64,000 nt of DNA from Eilatimonas milleporae. GTDB lineage: Bacteria; Pseudomonadota; Alphaproteobacteria; Sphingomonadales; Kordiimonadaceae. Below the pieces are notes generated by a model. That model worked only from the letters and a program-made list of their open reading frames with translations, did not search any database and had not been told where the DNA came from. Shown here in pieces: positions 24,778 through 34,274 of the stretch. Every line of letters starts with the position of its first letter. The stretch's first letter is position 1. Location: contig NZ_REFR01000009.1 of NCBI RefSeq assembly GCF_003688555.1, forward strand, positions 310,001 through 374,000, in the 5' to 3' direction. A program made the position numbers and the translations under genes.

Positions 24778-25069
24778 TTGACTATCCTTCAATCCTTCTT
24801 GTCCGGATCCTTATCATCACGGCGTCAACGCCGGTCCGGACATTTGTCGGAGCCTGCACAAAATACAGCCTCCCTGATTCGAGGCGCGAAACATAAGGTC
24901 AGGCCGCGGGAAAATCAAGGCAAAGATACACCGCGCCTGCCATCACGGCAATTTACCGCAGCGGCATATGCCGGGCCAGCCCGCGTTCCGGACCGGTGCG
25001 GCCTTCCCTGACCGGCCAAAAACCGCTATGGCATGCCTACCGTCAGTTGACAAAGGGGGGATGATCATC

Positions 25070-27805
25070 ATGCGCATATATTCCATCGGCTTGATCCGTA
25101 AAGCGTTCACGCGCACCATGGGCACAGCCCTTTTGACGGGTCTGTTCCTGATCCTGTCACCCCTGGCAAACGCGGCGGAGACCCCTTTCATCTGGTGGCC
25201 GGAGGCCGATTATGATCCGGCGGTGCCGACGCTGGAACAGGTCGTCGGCCATGAAACCGGGACCAAAATCTCGTGGCATGCACAAATTGTCGCTTATTTC
25301 CGCGCGTTGGAGGCCTATGCCCCTGACCGGGTGAAGCTGTTTTCCTACGGGAAGACGTGGGAAGGCCGCGAGCTGATTTATGCCGCCATCACATCGCCGG
25401 CCAATATGGCACGGCTGGACGATATCAGGGCGGGGATGAAGGCTTTGGCGGACCCACGCGTGACCGACGCGGCACGCGCCCGTACCCTGACCGGCGACCT
25501 GCCGGCCATCGTCTGGCTGGCTTACAGCGTCCACGGGAACGAGATTTCACCATCGGACGCGGCAATGCAGACGGCCTATCACCTGCTGGCGGCACGCGGA
25601 GATGACCGCGTGGCCGGCATGCTGGACAACACCGTCGTCATCATCAACCCGCTTCAGAATCCGGACGGGCGCGACCGCTTCATCCACCGGTTTGAGACAA
25701 CACTGGGGCTGGAACCCGACAGCGACCCCCTGTCGGCCGAACACAATGAACCCTGGCCGAATGGGCGCACCAATCACTATCTGTTCGATATGAACCGGGA
25801 CTGGATCATTCTGACCCAGCCCGAAACCCGGGGCCATGTCGCCGCCCTGCAGGACTGGTATCCGCAGGTCTTCGTCGACCTGCATGAAATGGGCGGCAAC
25901 AGCACCTACTATTTCGCCCCCGAGGCGGTTCCCTACAATCCCCATCTGGCGCAAAATCAGCGCGACAGCCTGTTCCTGTTCGGGCGCACCAATGCCAAAT
26001 GGTTCGACCGCTTCGGCTTTGACTATTTCACCCGCGATATCTTCGATGCCTTCTATCCCGGCTACGGTGCCAGCTGGCCGGCCTATTACGGCGCCATTTC
26101 CATGACATACGAACAGGCGTCCTCGCGCGGGCTGCTTTTCCGCCGGAACGACGGCAGCGAATTCGACTACCGATCCACGGTGCGACAGCATTTCGTCGCC
26201 TCGCTCGCCACAATCGAGACGACGGCCACCAACCGGCAGAAGCTGCTGGACGATTTTTACGACTTTCAGGTGACCGCGATCGAGGAAGGCAGAAACGACC
26301 GCACACAGCGGACCTATCTCTTTCCCGGTACCCGCGACCGGGCCGGCACGCGCAAACTGATGGGCATACTGGCCGAACAGGGGATCGAAATCAGCCGGGC
26401 GGAGGCGGAATTCCGGGCCTGCGGACAGTCTTATCCCGCCGGGACACATGTCATCGACACCGCCCAGCCGCGCAAACGCATGATCCGCACCCTGCTGGAC
26501 CGGCAGATCGATATGGAGGCGGATTTCGTCCGTATTCAGGAAGCCCGGCGTGCGCGCGACCTGCCCCATGACATTTACGATGTCACCGGCTGGTCCCTGC
26601 CTGTCATGTTCAATGTGGACATGGAGACCTGCGGACGGCCGGTCACCACCGGACTGGTCCCTGTGACCATGGACCGTATCGCCACCGGCACCCTCAGCAA
26701 TCCCGAAGCCAGCGTCGCCTTTCTCAGCCCCTGGGGCGATATGGCGGCGGGCCGCCTGCTGGCCGCGGCCCTGCGCGCGGAACTGACGGTGAAAACCCAC
26801 GATGAAGGGTTCAACCATCAGGGCCGTGTCTGGCCGGCCGGCACACTGATTTTCGATGTGGCGGACAATGCGGCGGACCTTGGCGCCACACTGACGGCAC
26901 TGGCCGCCGAGACCGGCGCCGAGATTGTCGGCGTGTCATCCAGCTGGGTTGACAGCGGCAAGGATTTCGGCAGCCGCGCCGTCCGCACGGTCCCCCGCAT
27001 CAGGGTCGCGATGGCCTGGGATGACCCCACATCGTCCTATGCTGCCGGCAATACCCGTTTCGTACTGGAGCGGCAAATCGGGTACCCCGTCACCGCTATA
27101 CGGACGGACGCCCTGAAAACCGCCGACCTGACGCGGTATCATGTGCTGATCCTGCCGGGAGAAGGGTTCGGCGGGTCCTACATGGACACATTGGGCGAAA
27201 CGGGTGCCGCAACGCTGAAGGACTGGGTTCGGCGTGGCGGGGTGCTGGTCGGCACTCATACGGCCCTGCGCTATCTGACCCACGAAAAAATCAAACTGCT
27301 GTCGACGGCCCGCGAAAACCAGCCGCGTGGCGACGAGGCTGCGGGCACATCGGGCGACGAAAAAAGCCGGGTGGCCGCCACCATCATCAACAGCAGGGAT
27401 GACATGAGGGCCCTGCTGACCCCTGCGACCGAACTGCCCGACAGCCTGCCCGGCGTGCTGGTACATGCCAATGTGGACGGCGACCACTGGCTGGGCGCTG
27501 GCGTCGCCCCGACCTTGAGCGTGCTGGCACGCGGACGCGACATCTATGCGCCCGTCGCCATGGACAAGGCACGCACCGTGGCCTGGTTTGCCGGTGCGGA
27601 CGACCTGTTGGCCAGCGGCTATATCTGGCAGGAAAACCGTGAGCAGATGGCCTACAAACCCTTTGCCCTGGTGGAATCCGCAGGTCGCGGCTATGTCATC
27701 GGCTTTACCCAGGATCCGACGGTCCGCGCCTATCTGGACGGGTTGAACGTCATTCTGGCGAATGCGGTATTCCGCGGTGCCGCCCATGCCCGTCCCGTTC
27801 GATAG
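25070..27805 (+). CDS. Secreted M14-family zinc carboxypeptidase
   Basis: The start is ATG 25070, nine bases after GGGGGG (25055-25060); ATG 25061 abuts that site. The 911-residue product has a signal peptide (TALLTGLFLILSPLANAAE). The M14 domain follows: VHGNEIS (residues about 153-159) provides the HxxE zinc pair and DLHEMGG (about 270) the third His. NPDGRDRFIHRFE and NRDWIILTQPETR are also typical of this subfamily. The C-terminal 350 residues form a second domain with a GATase-like segment (LILPGEGFGG, LRRGG-type GVLVGTHTALRYL). It probably trims peptides in the periplasm or outside the cell and is followed closely by a reductase gene. Confidence 0.9.
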   Translation: MRIYSIGLIRKAFTRTMGTALLTGLFLILSPLANAAETPFIWWPEADYDPAVPTLEQVVGHETGTKISWHAQIVAYFRALEAYAPDRVKLFSYGKTWEGRELIYAAITSPANMARLDDIRAGMKALADPRVTDAARARTLTGDLPAIVWLAYSVHGNEISPSDAAMQTAYHLLAARGDDRVAGMLDNTVVIINPLQNPDGRDRFIHRFETTLGLEPDSDPLSAEHNEPWPNGRTNHYLFDMNRDWIILTQPETRGHVAALQDWYPQVFVDLHEMGGNSTYYFAPEAVPYNPHLAQNQRDSLFLFGRTNAKWFDRFGFDYFTRDIFDAFYPGYGASWPAYYGAISMTYEQASSRGLLFRRNDGSEFDYRSTVRQHFVASLATIETTATNRQKLLDDFYDFQVTAIEEGRNDRTQRTYLFPGTRDRAGTRKLMGILAEQGIEISRAEAEFRACGQSYPAGTHVIDTAQPRKRMIRTLLDRQIDMEADFVRIQEARRARDLPHDIYDVTGWSLPVMFNVDMETCGRPVTTGLVPVTMDRIATGTLSNPEASVAFLSPWGDMAAGRLLAAALRAELTVKTHDEGFNHQGRVWPAGTLIFDVADNAADLGATLTALAAETGAEIVGVSSSWVDSGKDFGSRAVRTVPRIRVAMAWDDPTSSYAAGNTRFVLERQIGYPVTAIRTDALKTADLTRYHVLILPGEGFGGSYMDTLGETGAATLKDWVRRGGVLVGTHTALRYLTHEKIKLLSTARENQPRGDEAAGTSGDEKSRVAATIINSRDDMRALLTPATELPDSLPGVLVHANVDGDHWLGAGVAPTLSVLARGRDIYAPVAMDKARTVAWFAGADDLLASGYIWQENREQMAYKPFALVESAGRGYVIGFTQDPTVRAYLDGLNVILANAVFRGAAHARPVR

Positions 27806-27820
27806 ACAGGGGGCAGGATC

Positions 27821-28756
27821 ATGACGCGCATCCTGTTTTACCTGCGGGACTATCCCGACACACCCTGGCGCGATGCCCTGTGCGCCGAGGACCCCGGTAT
27901 CCGCTTTCACGCCTATCCCGACTGGGGCACGGCGGACGACGGCCCGGCCTATGCCCTGGTATGGGAGCCGGAACCCGGTCTGATTGCCCGCTTCCCCAAC
28001 ATCCGGGCGGTTTTTTCCATGGGAGCCGGGGTCGATCATCTGACACGCGATGACAGTCTGCCCGCGGATCTGCCCATCATACGCATGGGCGACAGCGGGT
28101 TGCAGGAAGGCATGCGTGAATATGTCACCTGGGCCGTTCTGCACCACCACAGGCAAATGCCTCAATTCGCTGCACAGCAAAGGACCCGCAAGTGGGCCCG
28201 GCTTTTTTCCAGACCGGCGGCAAGCGTTCAGGTCGGCATCATGGGCTACGGTCATCTGGGCCGGACCGTGGCAGATGCCCTTGCCCCCTTCGGCTACCGC
28301 CTCGCCGCCTGGTCGCGCACGCCCAAGGACACACCCGGCGTTACCCATTATACGGGGCTGGAGGATTTGCCGTCCTTCCTGTCAACAACCGACATCCTCG
28401 TGGCATTGCTGCCCGAAACGGCGGCAACCCACCATCTGTTGAACGCAGAGCGCCTCAGCCTCCTGCCGACGGGCGCCTCGGTCGTCAATGCCGGACGCGG
28501 CGGACTGATCGACCTGGACGCCTTGACGGCCGCGCTTGCCGGGGGGCGGTTGGCGGGTGCCACACTGGATGTGACGGACCCGGAACCCCTGCCCGCCGAC
28601 CATCCGGCCTGGGACTGTCCCAACCTGACCATCACGCCCCACGTGGCCGCCATTACCCGGCCGGACACGGCCGCGCGCTTCATCACCGAACAGATCGCGC
28701 GGCTGGAACGGGGCGAGCCGGCGGAAACCGGCCTGGACCGCAGCCGCGGCTATTGA
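27821..28756 (+). CDS. ghrA: Glyoxylate/hydroxypyruvate reductase A type
   Basis: The 311-residue D-2-hydroxyacid dehydrogenase shows GhrA features: VFSMGAGVDHL (about residue 65), EYVTWAVLHHHRQMP, the NAD(P) site VGIMGYGHLGRTVADAL (about 139-155), VVNAGRGGLID with the catalytic Arg region, and PHVAAITRPDTAA with the catalytic His. It reduces glyoxylate and hydroxypyruvate with NADPH in the cytosol. The gene starts 15 bases after the M14 peptidase stop, with GGGGGCAGGATC before the ATG, so the two are probably co-transcribed, although no pathway link is apparent. Confidence 0.88.
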   Translation: MTRILFYLRDYPDTPWRDALCAEDPGIRFHAYPDWGTADDGPAYALVWEPEPGLIARFPNIRAVFSMGAGVDHLTRDDSLPADLPIIRMGDSGLQEGMREYVTWAVLHHHRQMPQFAAQQRTRKWARLFSRPAASVQVGIMGYGHLGRTVADALAPFGYRLAAWSRTPKDTPGVTHYTGLEDLPSFLSTTDILVALLPETAATHHLLNAERLSLLPTGASVVNAGRGGLIDLDALTAALAGGRLAGATLDVTDPEPLPADHPAWDCPNLTITPHVAAITRPDTAARFITEQIARLERGEPAETGLDRSRGY

Positions 28757-28854
28757 AGGCAGCCGGATATTCAGGCGATACCGGTGGCAAACGCGGGGCG
28801 GCCGGGGGACAGACGATCCGAAATGCGCGGACCACGAAACATCCCGATACGGCA

Positions 28855-28882
28855 AAAGGCCGGGCCTTTCGACTTTTCTTTC
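28855..28882 (+). terminator. Possible terminator after ghrA
   Basis: AAAGGC (28855-28860) and GCCTTT (28864-28869) make a 6-bp stem with a 3-base loop, followed by a T-rich stretch (ACTTTTCTTT). It is about 100 bases after the stop codon, in an otherwise gene-free gap of 250 bases before the exchanger gene. Confidence 0.45.
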
Positions 28883-29007
28883 GCCATGGCCGCCCCTATA
28901 TAAGCGCGAACCCTGCAGCCCCGCCAATACCCTATCGGCACAGGATGCGGTGGTGCGGACAAATCCCGCGCAGACATGCCCGGATATTGTAGAGGACCCT
29001 TTTCCAT

Positions 29008-29976
29008 ATGGCCTATTTGTCCGTTGTCACCGGTCTGGTCCTTTTGATCATTGCGGGGGATATTCTTGTACGGGGCTCCGTGTCTCTGGCCCGGCGGCTG
29101 GGCATACCGACTCTTGTCATCGGATTGACCATCGTGGCTTTCGGTACCTCGGCACCGGAACTGGTGGTGGGGGTCAAAGCCGTACTGGCGGATGCACCGA
29201 CCCTGGCTCTCGGCAATGTGGTCGGCTCCAATATCGCCAATATTCTTCTGGTCATTGGCACCCCGGCCCTGATCCTGCCCATCAGCTGTTCCGTTCCCCG
29301 GTTGGGGCGGAACATCGCCATCATGCTGGCGGCCAGCGTGCTGATGATCGCCGTGGCGATGACCGGCACCATCACGTGGCACGCCGGCGCGGTCTTTGTC
29401 GCACTGCTTGGCTGTTTTCTCGGATATTCGGCTCTACGGGCCCGTACACGGCCCGAGGCGGTCGACCCCTTGCAGGAATTCGACGGCGGCGCGACCAAGC
29501 CTGACAGCGTCCCAATGGCCACGCTGCTGCTTCTGGGCGGCCTGGTGGGGCTGGCGGTGGGCGCCGATCTTCTGGTCGGCGGCTCGGTCGATATCGCCAC
29601 CGCCTTCGGCGTGTCGGAGGCAGTGATCGGTCTGACGCTGGTGGCCCTTGGCACCAGTCTGCCGGAATTGGCCACGGCGGTCGCCGCCTCGTGGAAGGGC
29701 CACGGCGATGTGGCGGTCGGAAATGTGGTCGGCTCCAACATTTTCAACATTCTGGGCATTGTCGGCGTGTCTTCGCTTGTAGGCGATCTGCCCGTGCCCG
29801 CGGGGTTCACCCGGGTCGATCTTTGGATCATGCTGGGAACATCGCTGATGCTGGTCCCCTTTTACCGCATGCGCAAAAAGGTGGGCCGGAAGACCGGCGC
29901 CGTTTTCATTACACTGTACGGCGCATACATTCTGTATCTTGCCGACACCGGGGCGACGCAACCTGCCCTCGGCTAG
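29008..29976 (+). CDS. Calcium/sodium antiporter (CaCA family, YrbG-like)
   Basis: This 322-residue inner-membrane exchanger contains the two inverted alpha repeats of the family: GLTIVAFGTSAPEL with GNVVGSNIANI in the first half (residues about 45-80) and GLTLVALGTSLPELATA with GNVVGSNIFNI in the second half (about 210-250). The acidic residues in the GTSxPEL motifs bind Ca2+. About ten spans and the length match YrbG/MaX1. In the family it exchanges cytoplasmic Ca2+ for Na+ (or H+). It begins a probable plus-strand run with the pteridine-type SDR gene, which starts 15 bases after its stop. Confidence 0.93.
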   Translation: MAYLSVVTGLVLLIIAGDILVRGSVSLARRLGIPTLVIGLTIVAFGTSAPELVVGVKAVLADAPTLALGNVVGSNIANILLVIGTPALILPISCSVPRLGRNIAIMLAASVLMIAVAMTGTITWHAGAVFVALLGCFLGYSALRARTRPEAVDPLQEFDGGATKPDSVPMATLLLLGGLVGLAVGADLLVGGSVDIATAFGVSEAVIGLTLVALGTSLPELATAVAASWKGHGDVAVGNVVGSNIFNILGIVGVSSLVGDLPVPAGFTRVDLWIMLGTSLMLVPFYRMRKKVGRKTGAVFITLYGAYILYLADTGATQPALG

Positions 29977-29991
29977 ACGGGAAAGAACACC

Positions 29992-30834
29992 ATGGGCAGC
30001 ACCCATAATCATACAGGCGGGTCGCGGGCCACCCATCCGGAACCGGCAGGAGCGGCACTCGTCACCGGGGCGGGACAGCGTATCGGCCGCCATATCGCCG
30101 AAATGCTGGCGGACCGGGGATGGGCTGTGGCCGTCCACGTCAACCGGTCCCGCGACGCGGGCGATGCCCTGGTGGCGGACATCACCGACCGTGGCGGACA
30201 GGCCGTCTGTCTGACAGCGGACCTGTCAGCGACCCCTGAAGCGGCAGGTGCGCCTGCCGACCCGGTCGGTCCGGACACTGTCCCCGGCCTTGTGGCACAA
30301 GCCGCCAACGCTCTGGCCCGCCCGGTCAGCCTGCTGGTCAACAATGCCTCCCTTTTCGAAGACGATCATGTGGGGGCGCTGACTGCCGGCGGATTCCAAC
30401 GCCATATGGCGGTCAATGCGTTGGCGCCCGCCCTGCTGACACAGGCCATGGCCGCGCAGCTGCCGGATAATATGGACGGCAATGTCATCAATCTGATCGA
30501 TCAGCGGGTCTGGCGGCTGAACCCCACCTATGTGAGCTATACGGCATCCAAGGCGGCCTTATGGACATTGACGCGGACCCTTGCACAGGCCCTGGCCCCG
30601 CGTATTCGGGTCAATGGTATCGGGCCCGGGCCGACATTGCAGAATGTGCATCAGGACGCGGCTCTTTTTGCCCGCGAGGCGGCAAATGTGCCGCTCGGGC
30701 ATGGTCCAAGCCTTGACGAAATTGCCCGAACGGTGTGTTTTCTGATTGAAACGCCGTCCCTGACGGGACAGATGATCGCGCTGGACGGCGGCCAGCACCT
30801 GTCATGGCAGACGCCGGATTTTGTCGGCGCATGA
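29992..30834 (+). CDS. SDR oxidoreductase, FolM/pteridine-reductase-like
   Basis: The 280-residue SDR has the NADPH site LVTGAGQRIGRHIAEML (residues about 23-39), an NNASLFEDD segment and a complete active site YTASK in VSYTASKAALWTLTRTLAQ, preceded by NLIDQRVWRLNP. GAGQRIGR and the DQR segment are typical of FolM and trypanosomal pteridine reductase, which reduce dihydromonapterin or dihydrofolate. The dihydroneopterin aldolase gene directly downstream supports a folate role. The N-terminus has about 20 extra polar residues. An insertion at about residues 80-100 is rich in Pro and Asp. Confidence 0.82.
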   Translation: MGSTHNHTGGSRATHPEPAGAALVTGAGQRIGRHIAEMLADRGWAVAVHVNRSRDAGDALVADITDRGGQAVCLTADLSATPEAAGAPADPVGPDTVPGLVAQAANALARPVSLLVNNASLFEDDHVGALTAGGFQRHMAVNALAPALLTQAMAAQLPDNMDGNVINLIDQRVWRLNPTYVSYTASKAALWTLTRTLAQALAPRIRVNGIGPGPTLQNVHQDAALFAREAANVPLGHGPSLDEIARTVCFLIETPSLTGQMIALDGGQHLSWQTPDFVGA

Positions 30835-30879
30835 TGCGCACCCCGCTTTGAGAGCGGCCTTTTGAGGAAAGACAGCCCC

Positions 30880-31293
30880 ATGGCCGATGACGATCTGAAC
30901 CGTGCCACCATCGTGCCTTTACCGGCGCGCCCCGGTCTTCGCCGGGTTTTCGTACGCAATTACACCGCCCAGGCCCGGATCGGCGTATGGGACCATGAAA
31001 AACAGGCCCCCCAGCCCGTGCGGATCAGTGTCGACTTGTCCGTTCTGGAAAACGGCCCGCATCACGGCGACGAACTGGACGGGGTTGTCTGCTATCAGGA
31101 CGTGGTCGACACAATCGATTTCATTCTCGCCGGTGGGCATATCCAGCTGGTTGAAACCCTGGCCGAACGCATCGCCGAACAAACACTTTGCGACCGAAGA
31201 GTTGTGAGCGTGCGTGTCATGGTGGAAAAGACAACCGCCGTCGATGGTGCCGACAGTGTGGGGGTCGAGATCGAACGTCACAGAAGGGCTTAA
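30880..31293 (+). CDS. folB: Dihydroneopterin aldolase
   Basis: The start is ATG 30880, with AGGAAAG nine bases upstream; a TTG at 30862 would overlap the binding site. The 137-residue protein matches the tunnel-fold FolB family: RVFVRNYTAQARIGVWDHEK near the N-terminus, LDGVVCYQDVVDTIDFILAG in the middle, HIQLVETLAERIAEQTL with the substrate-binding Glu, and a C-terminal VRVMVEKTTAVDGADSVGVEIER. It cleaves dihydroneopterin to 6-hydroxymethyl-dihydropterin in folate synthesis. It is 45 bases after the FolM-like gene. Confidence 0.92.
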   Translation: MADDDLNRATIVPLPARPGLRRVFVRNYTAQARIGVWDHEKQAPQPVRISVDLSVLENGPHHGDELDGVVCYQDVVDTIDFILAGGHIQLVETLAERIAEQTLCDRRVVSVRVMVEKTTAVDGADSVGVEIERHRRA

Positions 31294-31736
31294 CTTTTCT
31301 GCAATATTTACGATAACCGGAAATGTTAACCATGACCGCATCGAAGTTTTGCACACCGAATCATCGCCTGCCACAGCAGATGGGTCCCCACAACACAACA
31401 AATATGTTGATGCTGTTTTTCTCTCATTGACACAAGTTTGCCTTATATAAATCAATGACTTATAAAAAATGCACAAAAAATAGGCAATCCGGTAAAACCC
31501 CAGTGTTACAGCCTTGTTGCAGTCTTGAGGCAGGACTTTCCCACAGGGTTATCCACAGACCACGTGGAAAATTATCGGTCGGTCAAAATATGACAATTTA
31601 ACGACATTGATTCTTACGCCACAGGGTCAGGGCTTTCTGCCAGTCGTCTGCGCGAACCATCTGCGGCAGACGGGGCGGCGACGACATCACCGCCGATAGC
31701 TTGCGGAACAACCCCGGGACGGAGCATGATCGGCTC
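31294..31736. other. AT-rich intergenic region with a perfect DnaA box
   Basis: This gap of about 440 bases upstream of uvrC has no supported gene. Bases 31430-31490 are strongly AT-rich (TTATATAAATC, TTATAAAAAATGC). TTATCCACA at 31549-31557 is the consensus DnaA box, and looser variants (TTCCCACAG at 31538-31546, TCCCCACAA at 31386-31394) are near. It may hold the uvrC promoter and a DnaA-responsive site. An origin is not demonstrated. Confidence 0.5.
31549..31557 (+). promoter_or_regulatory. Consensus DnaA box
   Basis: TTATCCACA matches the DnaA-binding consensus at all nine positions. It lies 180 bases before uvrC in an AT-rich gap. Confidence 0.45.
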
Positions 31737-33590
31737 ATGAGCAGTTTGCAGGAAGGCGCGGACATCATCCGCCAGCATGCCCGGACGGCCCCCACGGCGC
31801 CCGGCGTTTACCGCATGGTCAATCAACACGGTGACGTACTGTATGTGGGCAAGGCGAAAAATATCCGCAAACGCATTCTTTCCTATACGCAGATCAGCCG
31901 GCTGCCGACACGCCTGCAGCGCATGGTATCGACAACGCGGTCCATGGTGTTTGTCACCACCGCCACCGAGACCGAAGCCCTGCTGCTTGAAGCATCCCTG
32001 ATCAAACGGTTCCGCCCTGCCTTCAATGTGCTTTTGAAGGACGATAAAAGCTTTCCCTATATCCTGCTGCGAGAGGATCATCCCTGGCCGCAGATCACCA
32101 AGCACCGGGGCGCCCGCAAGACGAAAGGCCGCTATTTCGGTCCCTTCGCCAGCGCCAGTGCCGTGAACCAGACCCTGAACACCCTGCAAAAGATCTTCCA
32201 GTTGCGCAGCTGTACCGACGCGGTTCTGAACAGCCGGACGCGGCCATGCCTGCTCTATCAGATCAAACGGTGTTCCGGCCCCTGCGTGGACCGGGTCAGC
32301 CCGCCCGATTATGCCGACATGGTAGCGGAGGCCCGCGCCTTTCTGGAAGGACGCACCACCGGTATCCAGAAACGCCTGGCAGCAGCCATGCAGACGGCAA
32401 GCGACGCCCTGGAGTTTGAACAGGCGGCCCTGTACCGTGACCGCCTGAAAGCACTGACACAGATTCAATCCCATCAGGCCATGGCGGGCAATGCCTTTCA
32501 GGAAGCCGATATCATCGCCGCCGCGCGTCAGGGCGGCCAGGTCGGTATACAGGTGTTTTTCTTCCGGGCGGGCCAGAATTGGGGGCACCGTGCCTATTTC
32601 CCCGCCCACAGCGTCGAGGAACGGCTGGAAACGGTTCTCGGGGCCTTTATCGCCCAGTTTTACGACAACAAGCCGGCCCCCCGCCTGATCCTGACCAACA
32701 TCATGCCGGATGACGGCAGCCTTCTGGCCAGTGCCCTGGGCGACCGCATGGGGCACCGGGTTGAGATCAGCGTTCCGCAGCGGGGGGATCGGGCCCGCGT
32801 CGTCAAAACCGCCATACGCAACGCCGAAGAGGCGCTGGACCGCAAACTGGCCGAAAGCAGCAGCCAGGCGGCCCTGCTGGACGGCGTGGCGGAGACTTTC
32901 GCCCTCGACGGTCCACCGGCGCGGATCGAAATTTACGACAACAGCCACATCCAGGGCAGCAACGCTATCGGCGGCATGGTGGTGGCAGGACCGGACGGTT
33001 TCCTCAAAAACAGCTACCGGCTGTTCAACATCAAGTCGGACACACTGACGCCCGGCGACGATTTCGCCATGATGCGCGAGGTCATGACCCGCCGCTTCGC
33101 CCGCCTGATGAAGGAGGACGCCGCCCGTGAGCGTGGGCACTGGCCCGACCTTGTACTGATTGACGGCGGCAAGGGACAGTTATCCGCCGTGACCGGAACG
33201 CTCGATGATCTCGGGATCGCCGACGTGCCGCTGGTCGCCATTTCCAAGGGACCGGACCGCCACGCCGGCCGCGAGCAGTTTCATATGAACGAACGCGACA
33301 GCTTCATGCTGCCGCAGGGTGACCCGGTTCTCTACTATCTGCAACGTTTGAGGGATGAAGCGCACCGCTTCGCCATCGGCGGCCACCGCGCCAGACGCAA
33401 AAAGGACATCCAGAAATCCCCACTGGACGGTGTGCCGGGCATCGGGCCGAAGCGGAAAAAGGCGCTTTTGCATCATTTCGGTTCAGCCAAGGCCGTGGCG
33501 GATGCCGATATACAGGCCCTCGGAGCCGTAGACGGCATTTCCAGTGCCATGGCACAGGCCATCTACGACCATTTCCACGAACAGGCATAA
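31737..33590 (+). CDS. uvrC: Excinuclease ABC subunit C
   Basis: The start is ATG 31737 with a GGAG-type site upstream; the frame extends back to a TTG at 31701. The 617-residue protein has the GIY-YIG nuclease domain (APGVYRM and DVLYVGKAKNIRKRI, residues about 21-50), four conserved cysteines near 160-187 (RSCTDA, RPCLLYQIKRCSGPC), a UVR motif (about 205-240), the RNase H-like nuclease domain with EIYDNSHIQGSNAIGGMVV and LVLIDGGKGQL, and two helix-hairpin-helix motifs at the C-terminus (DGVPGIGPKRKKALL). It makes both incisions in nucleotide excision repair with UvrAB. The downstream order pgsA–moaD–moaE is common in alphaproteobacteria, here interrupted by a minus-strand gene. Confidence 0.97.
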   Translation: MSSLQEGADIIRQHARTAPTAPGVYRMVNQHGDVLYVGKAKNIRKRILSYTQISRLPTRLQRMVSTTRSMVFVTTATETEALLLEASLIKRFRPAFNVLLKDDKSFPYILLREDHPWPQITKHRGARKTKGRYFGPFASASAVNQTLNTLQKIFQLRSCTDAVLNSRTRPCLLYQIKRCSGPCVDRVSPPDYADMVAEARAFLEGRTTGIQKRLAAAMQTASDALEFEQAALYRDRLKALTQIQSHQAMAGNAFQEADIIAAARQGGQVGIQVFFFRAGQNWGHRAYFPAHSVEERLETVLGAFIAQFYDNKPAPRLILTNIMPDDGSLLASALGDRMGHRVEISVPQRGDRARVVKTAIRNAEEALDRKLAESSSQAALLDGVAETFALDGPPARIEIYDNSHIQGSNAIGGMVVAGPDGFLKNSYRLFNIKSDTLTPGDDFAMMREVMTRRFARLMKEDAARERGHWPDLVLIDGGKGQLSAVTGTLDDLGIADVPLVAISKGPDRHAGREQFHMNERDSFMLPQGDPVLYYLQRLRDEAHRFAIGGHRARRKKDIQKSPLDGVPGIGPKRKKALLHHFGSAKAVADADIQALGAVDGISSAMAQAIYDHFHEQA

Positions 33591-33635
33591 ACACCCGCAA
33601 CCCGGCGTATCGCCGAAAGCGGAAAGCGGTATCGC

Positions 33636-34043
33636 CTAAACAGGGTCTTTGAACTGCACCAGATCCCAAAGGGTGCCATACAGGTCTTCGAAAACGGCAA
33701 CGGTCCCGTATGGCGCGGTCTTGGGTGGCCTGACAAAGCGCACCCCACGCGCCACCATCGCTTCATAATCCCGCCAAAAATCATCCGTGCGCAGAAACAG
33801 AAAAACCCTTCCCCCCGACTGGTTGCCGATGAAGGCCGCCTGTTCAGGCGTCGTCGCCCTGGCCAGAAGCAGGGACAGGCCGTCCGGCCCCGCCCCCGGC
33901 GGTGCCACCAGAACCCAGCGTTTATCCTGTTCCGGCTGATACGTATCCTCAACCAGCGTGAAGTTCAGGACATTGGTATAGAAATCGATGGCCTCATCAT
34001 AGTCACGGACGACAAGCGCCGCATGCGCGATGGATTGCTTCAT
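33636..34043 (-). CDS. VOC-family (glyoxalase-like) protein
   Basis: ATG 34043 follows GGGGCAGGGAT. The 135-residue product is one vicinal-oxygen-chelate domain: SIAHAALVVRDYDEAIDFYT at the N-terminus, DGLSLLLARA in the middle, and APYGTVAVFEDLYGTLWDLVQ at the C-terminus. His7, Glu55-type and Glu (VFEDLYG) positions could chelate a metal. Relatives are often annotated as lactoylglutathione lyase or bleomycin-resistance proteins; the substrate is unknown. It is inserted on the opposite strand between uvrC and pgsA. Confidence 0.85.
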   Translation of the reverse strand: MKQSIAHAALVVRDYDEAIDFYTNVLNFTLVEDTYQPEQDKRWVLVAPPGAGPDGLSLLLARATTPEQAAFIGNQSGGRVFLFLRTDDFWRDYEAMVARGVRFVRPPKTAPYGTVAVFEDLYGTLWDLVQFKDPV

Positions 34044-34154
34044 ATCCCTGCCCCTGATTCTGCCACCCTTGTGCCAATACCGCATGCATGCGCCGCCATA
34101 ATCCTACAGCCCGTCAACAACCGTCCAACCTGAACCTATGGTATAAACCCTGGG

Positions 34155-34177
34155 TGATTGACCTCGAAGATCAATCA
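34155..34177. promoter_or_regulatory. Inverted repeat in the pgsA upstream region
   Basis: TGATTGA (34155-34161) and TCAATCA (34171-34177) form a perfect inverted repeat with a 9-base spacer, about 100 bases before pgsA and about 110 bases before the VOC gene on the other strand. It could be an operator for either gene. Confidence 0.35.
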
Positions 34178-34274
34178 GGCCAAGGTGTGCGCGCATTCAG
34201 GATCCGGTTGTCAGGTATGATCGATTGCCGCCTGTGCAGTATACTCAAGGCCGAAGGACGATCAGACATTCTTC

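Noticed and set aside
23629-25011. 460-codon plus-strand open frame
   Set aside because: It runs antisense through the M48 peptidase and rpmF genes, both certain. No motif is seen in it.
26936-28348. 470-codon minus-strand open frame
   Set aside because: It is antisense to the M14 peptidase and GhrA genes. Codon pattern and motifs support the plus strand.
31294-31736. Chromosomal replication origin
   Set aside because: Only one perfect DnaA box was found, the typical origin neighbours (dnaA, hemE, parAB, gidA) are absent, and skew cannot be computed here. It is kept only as a finding to check.
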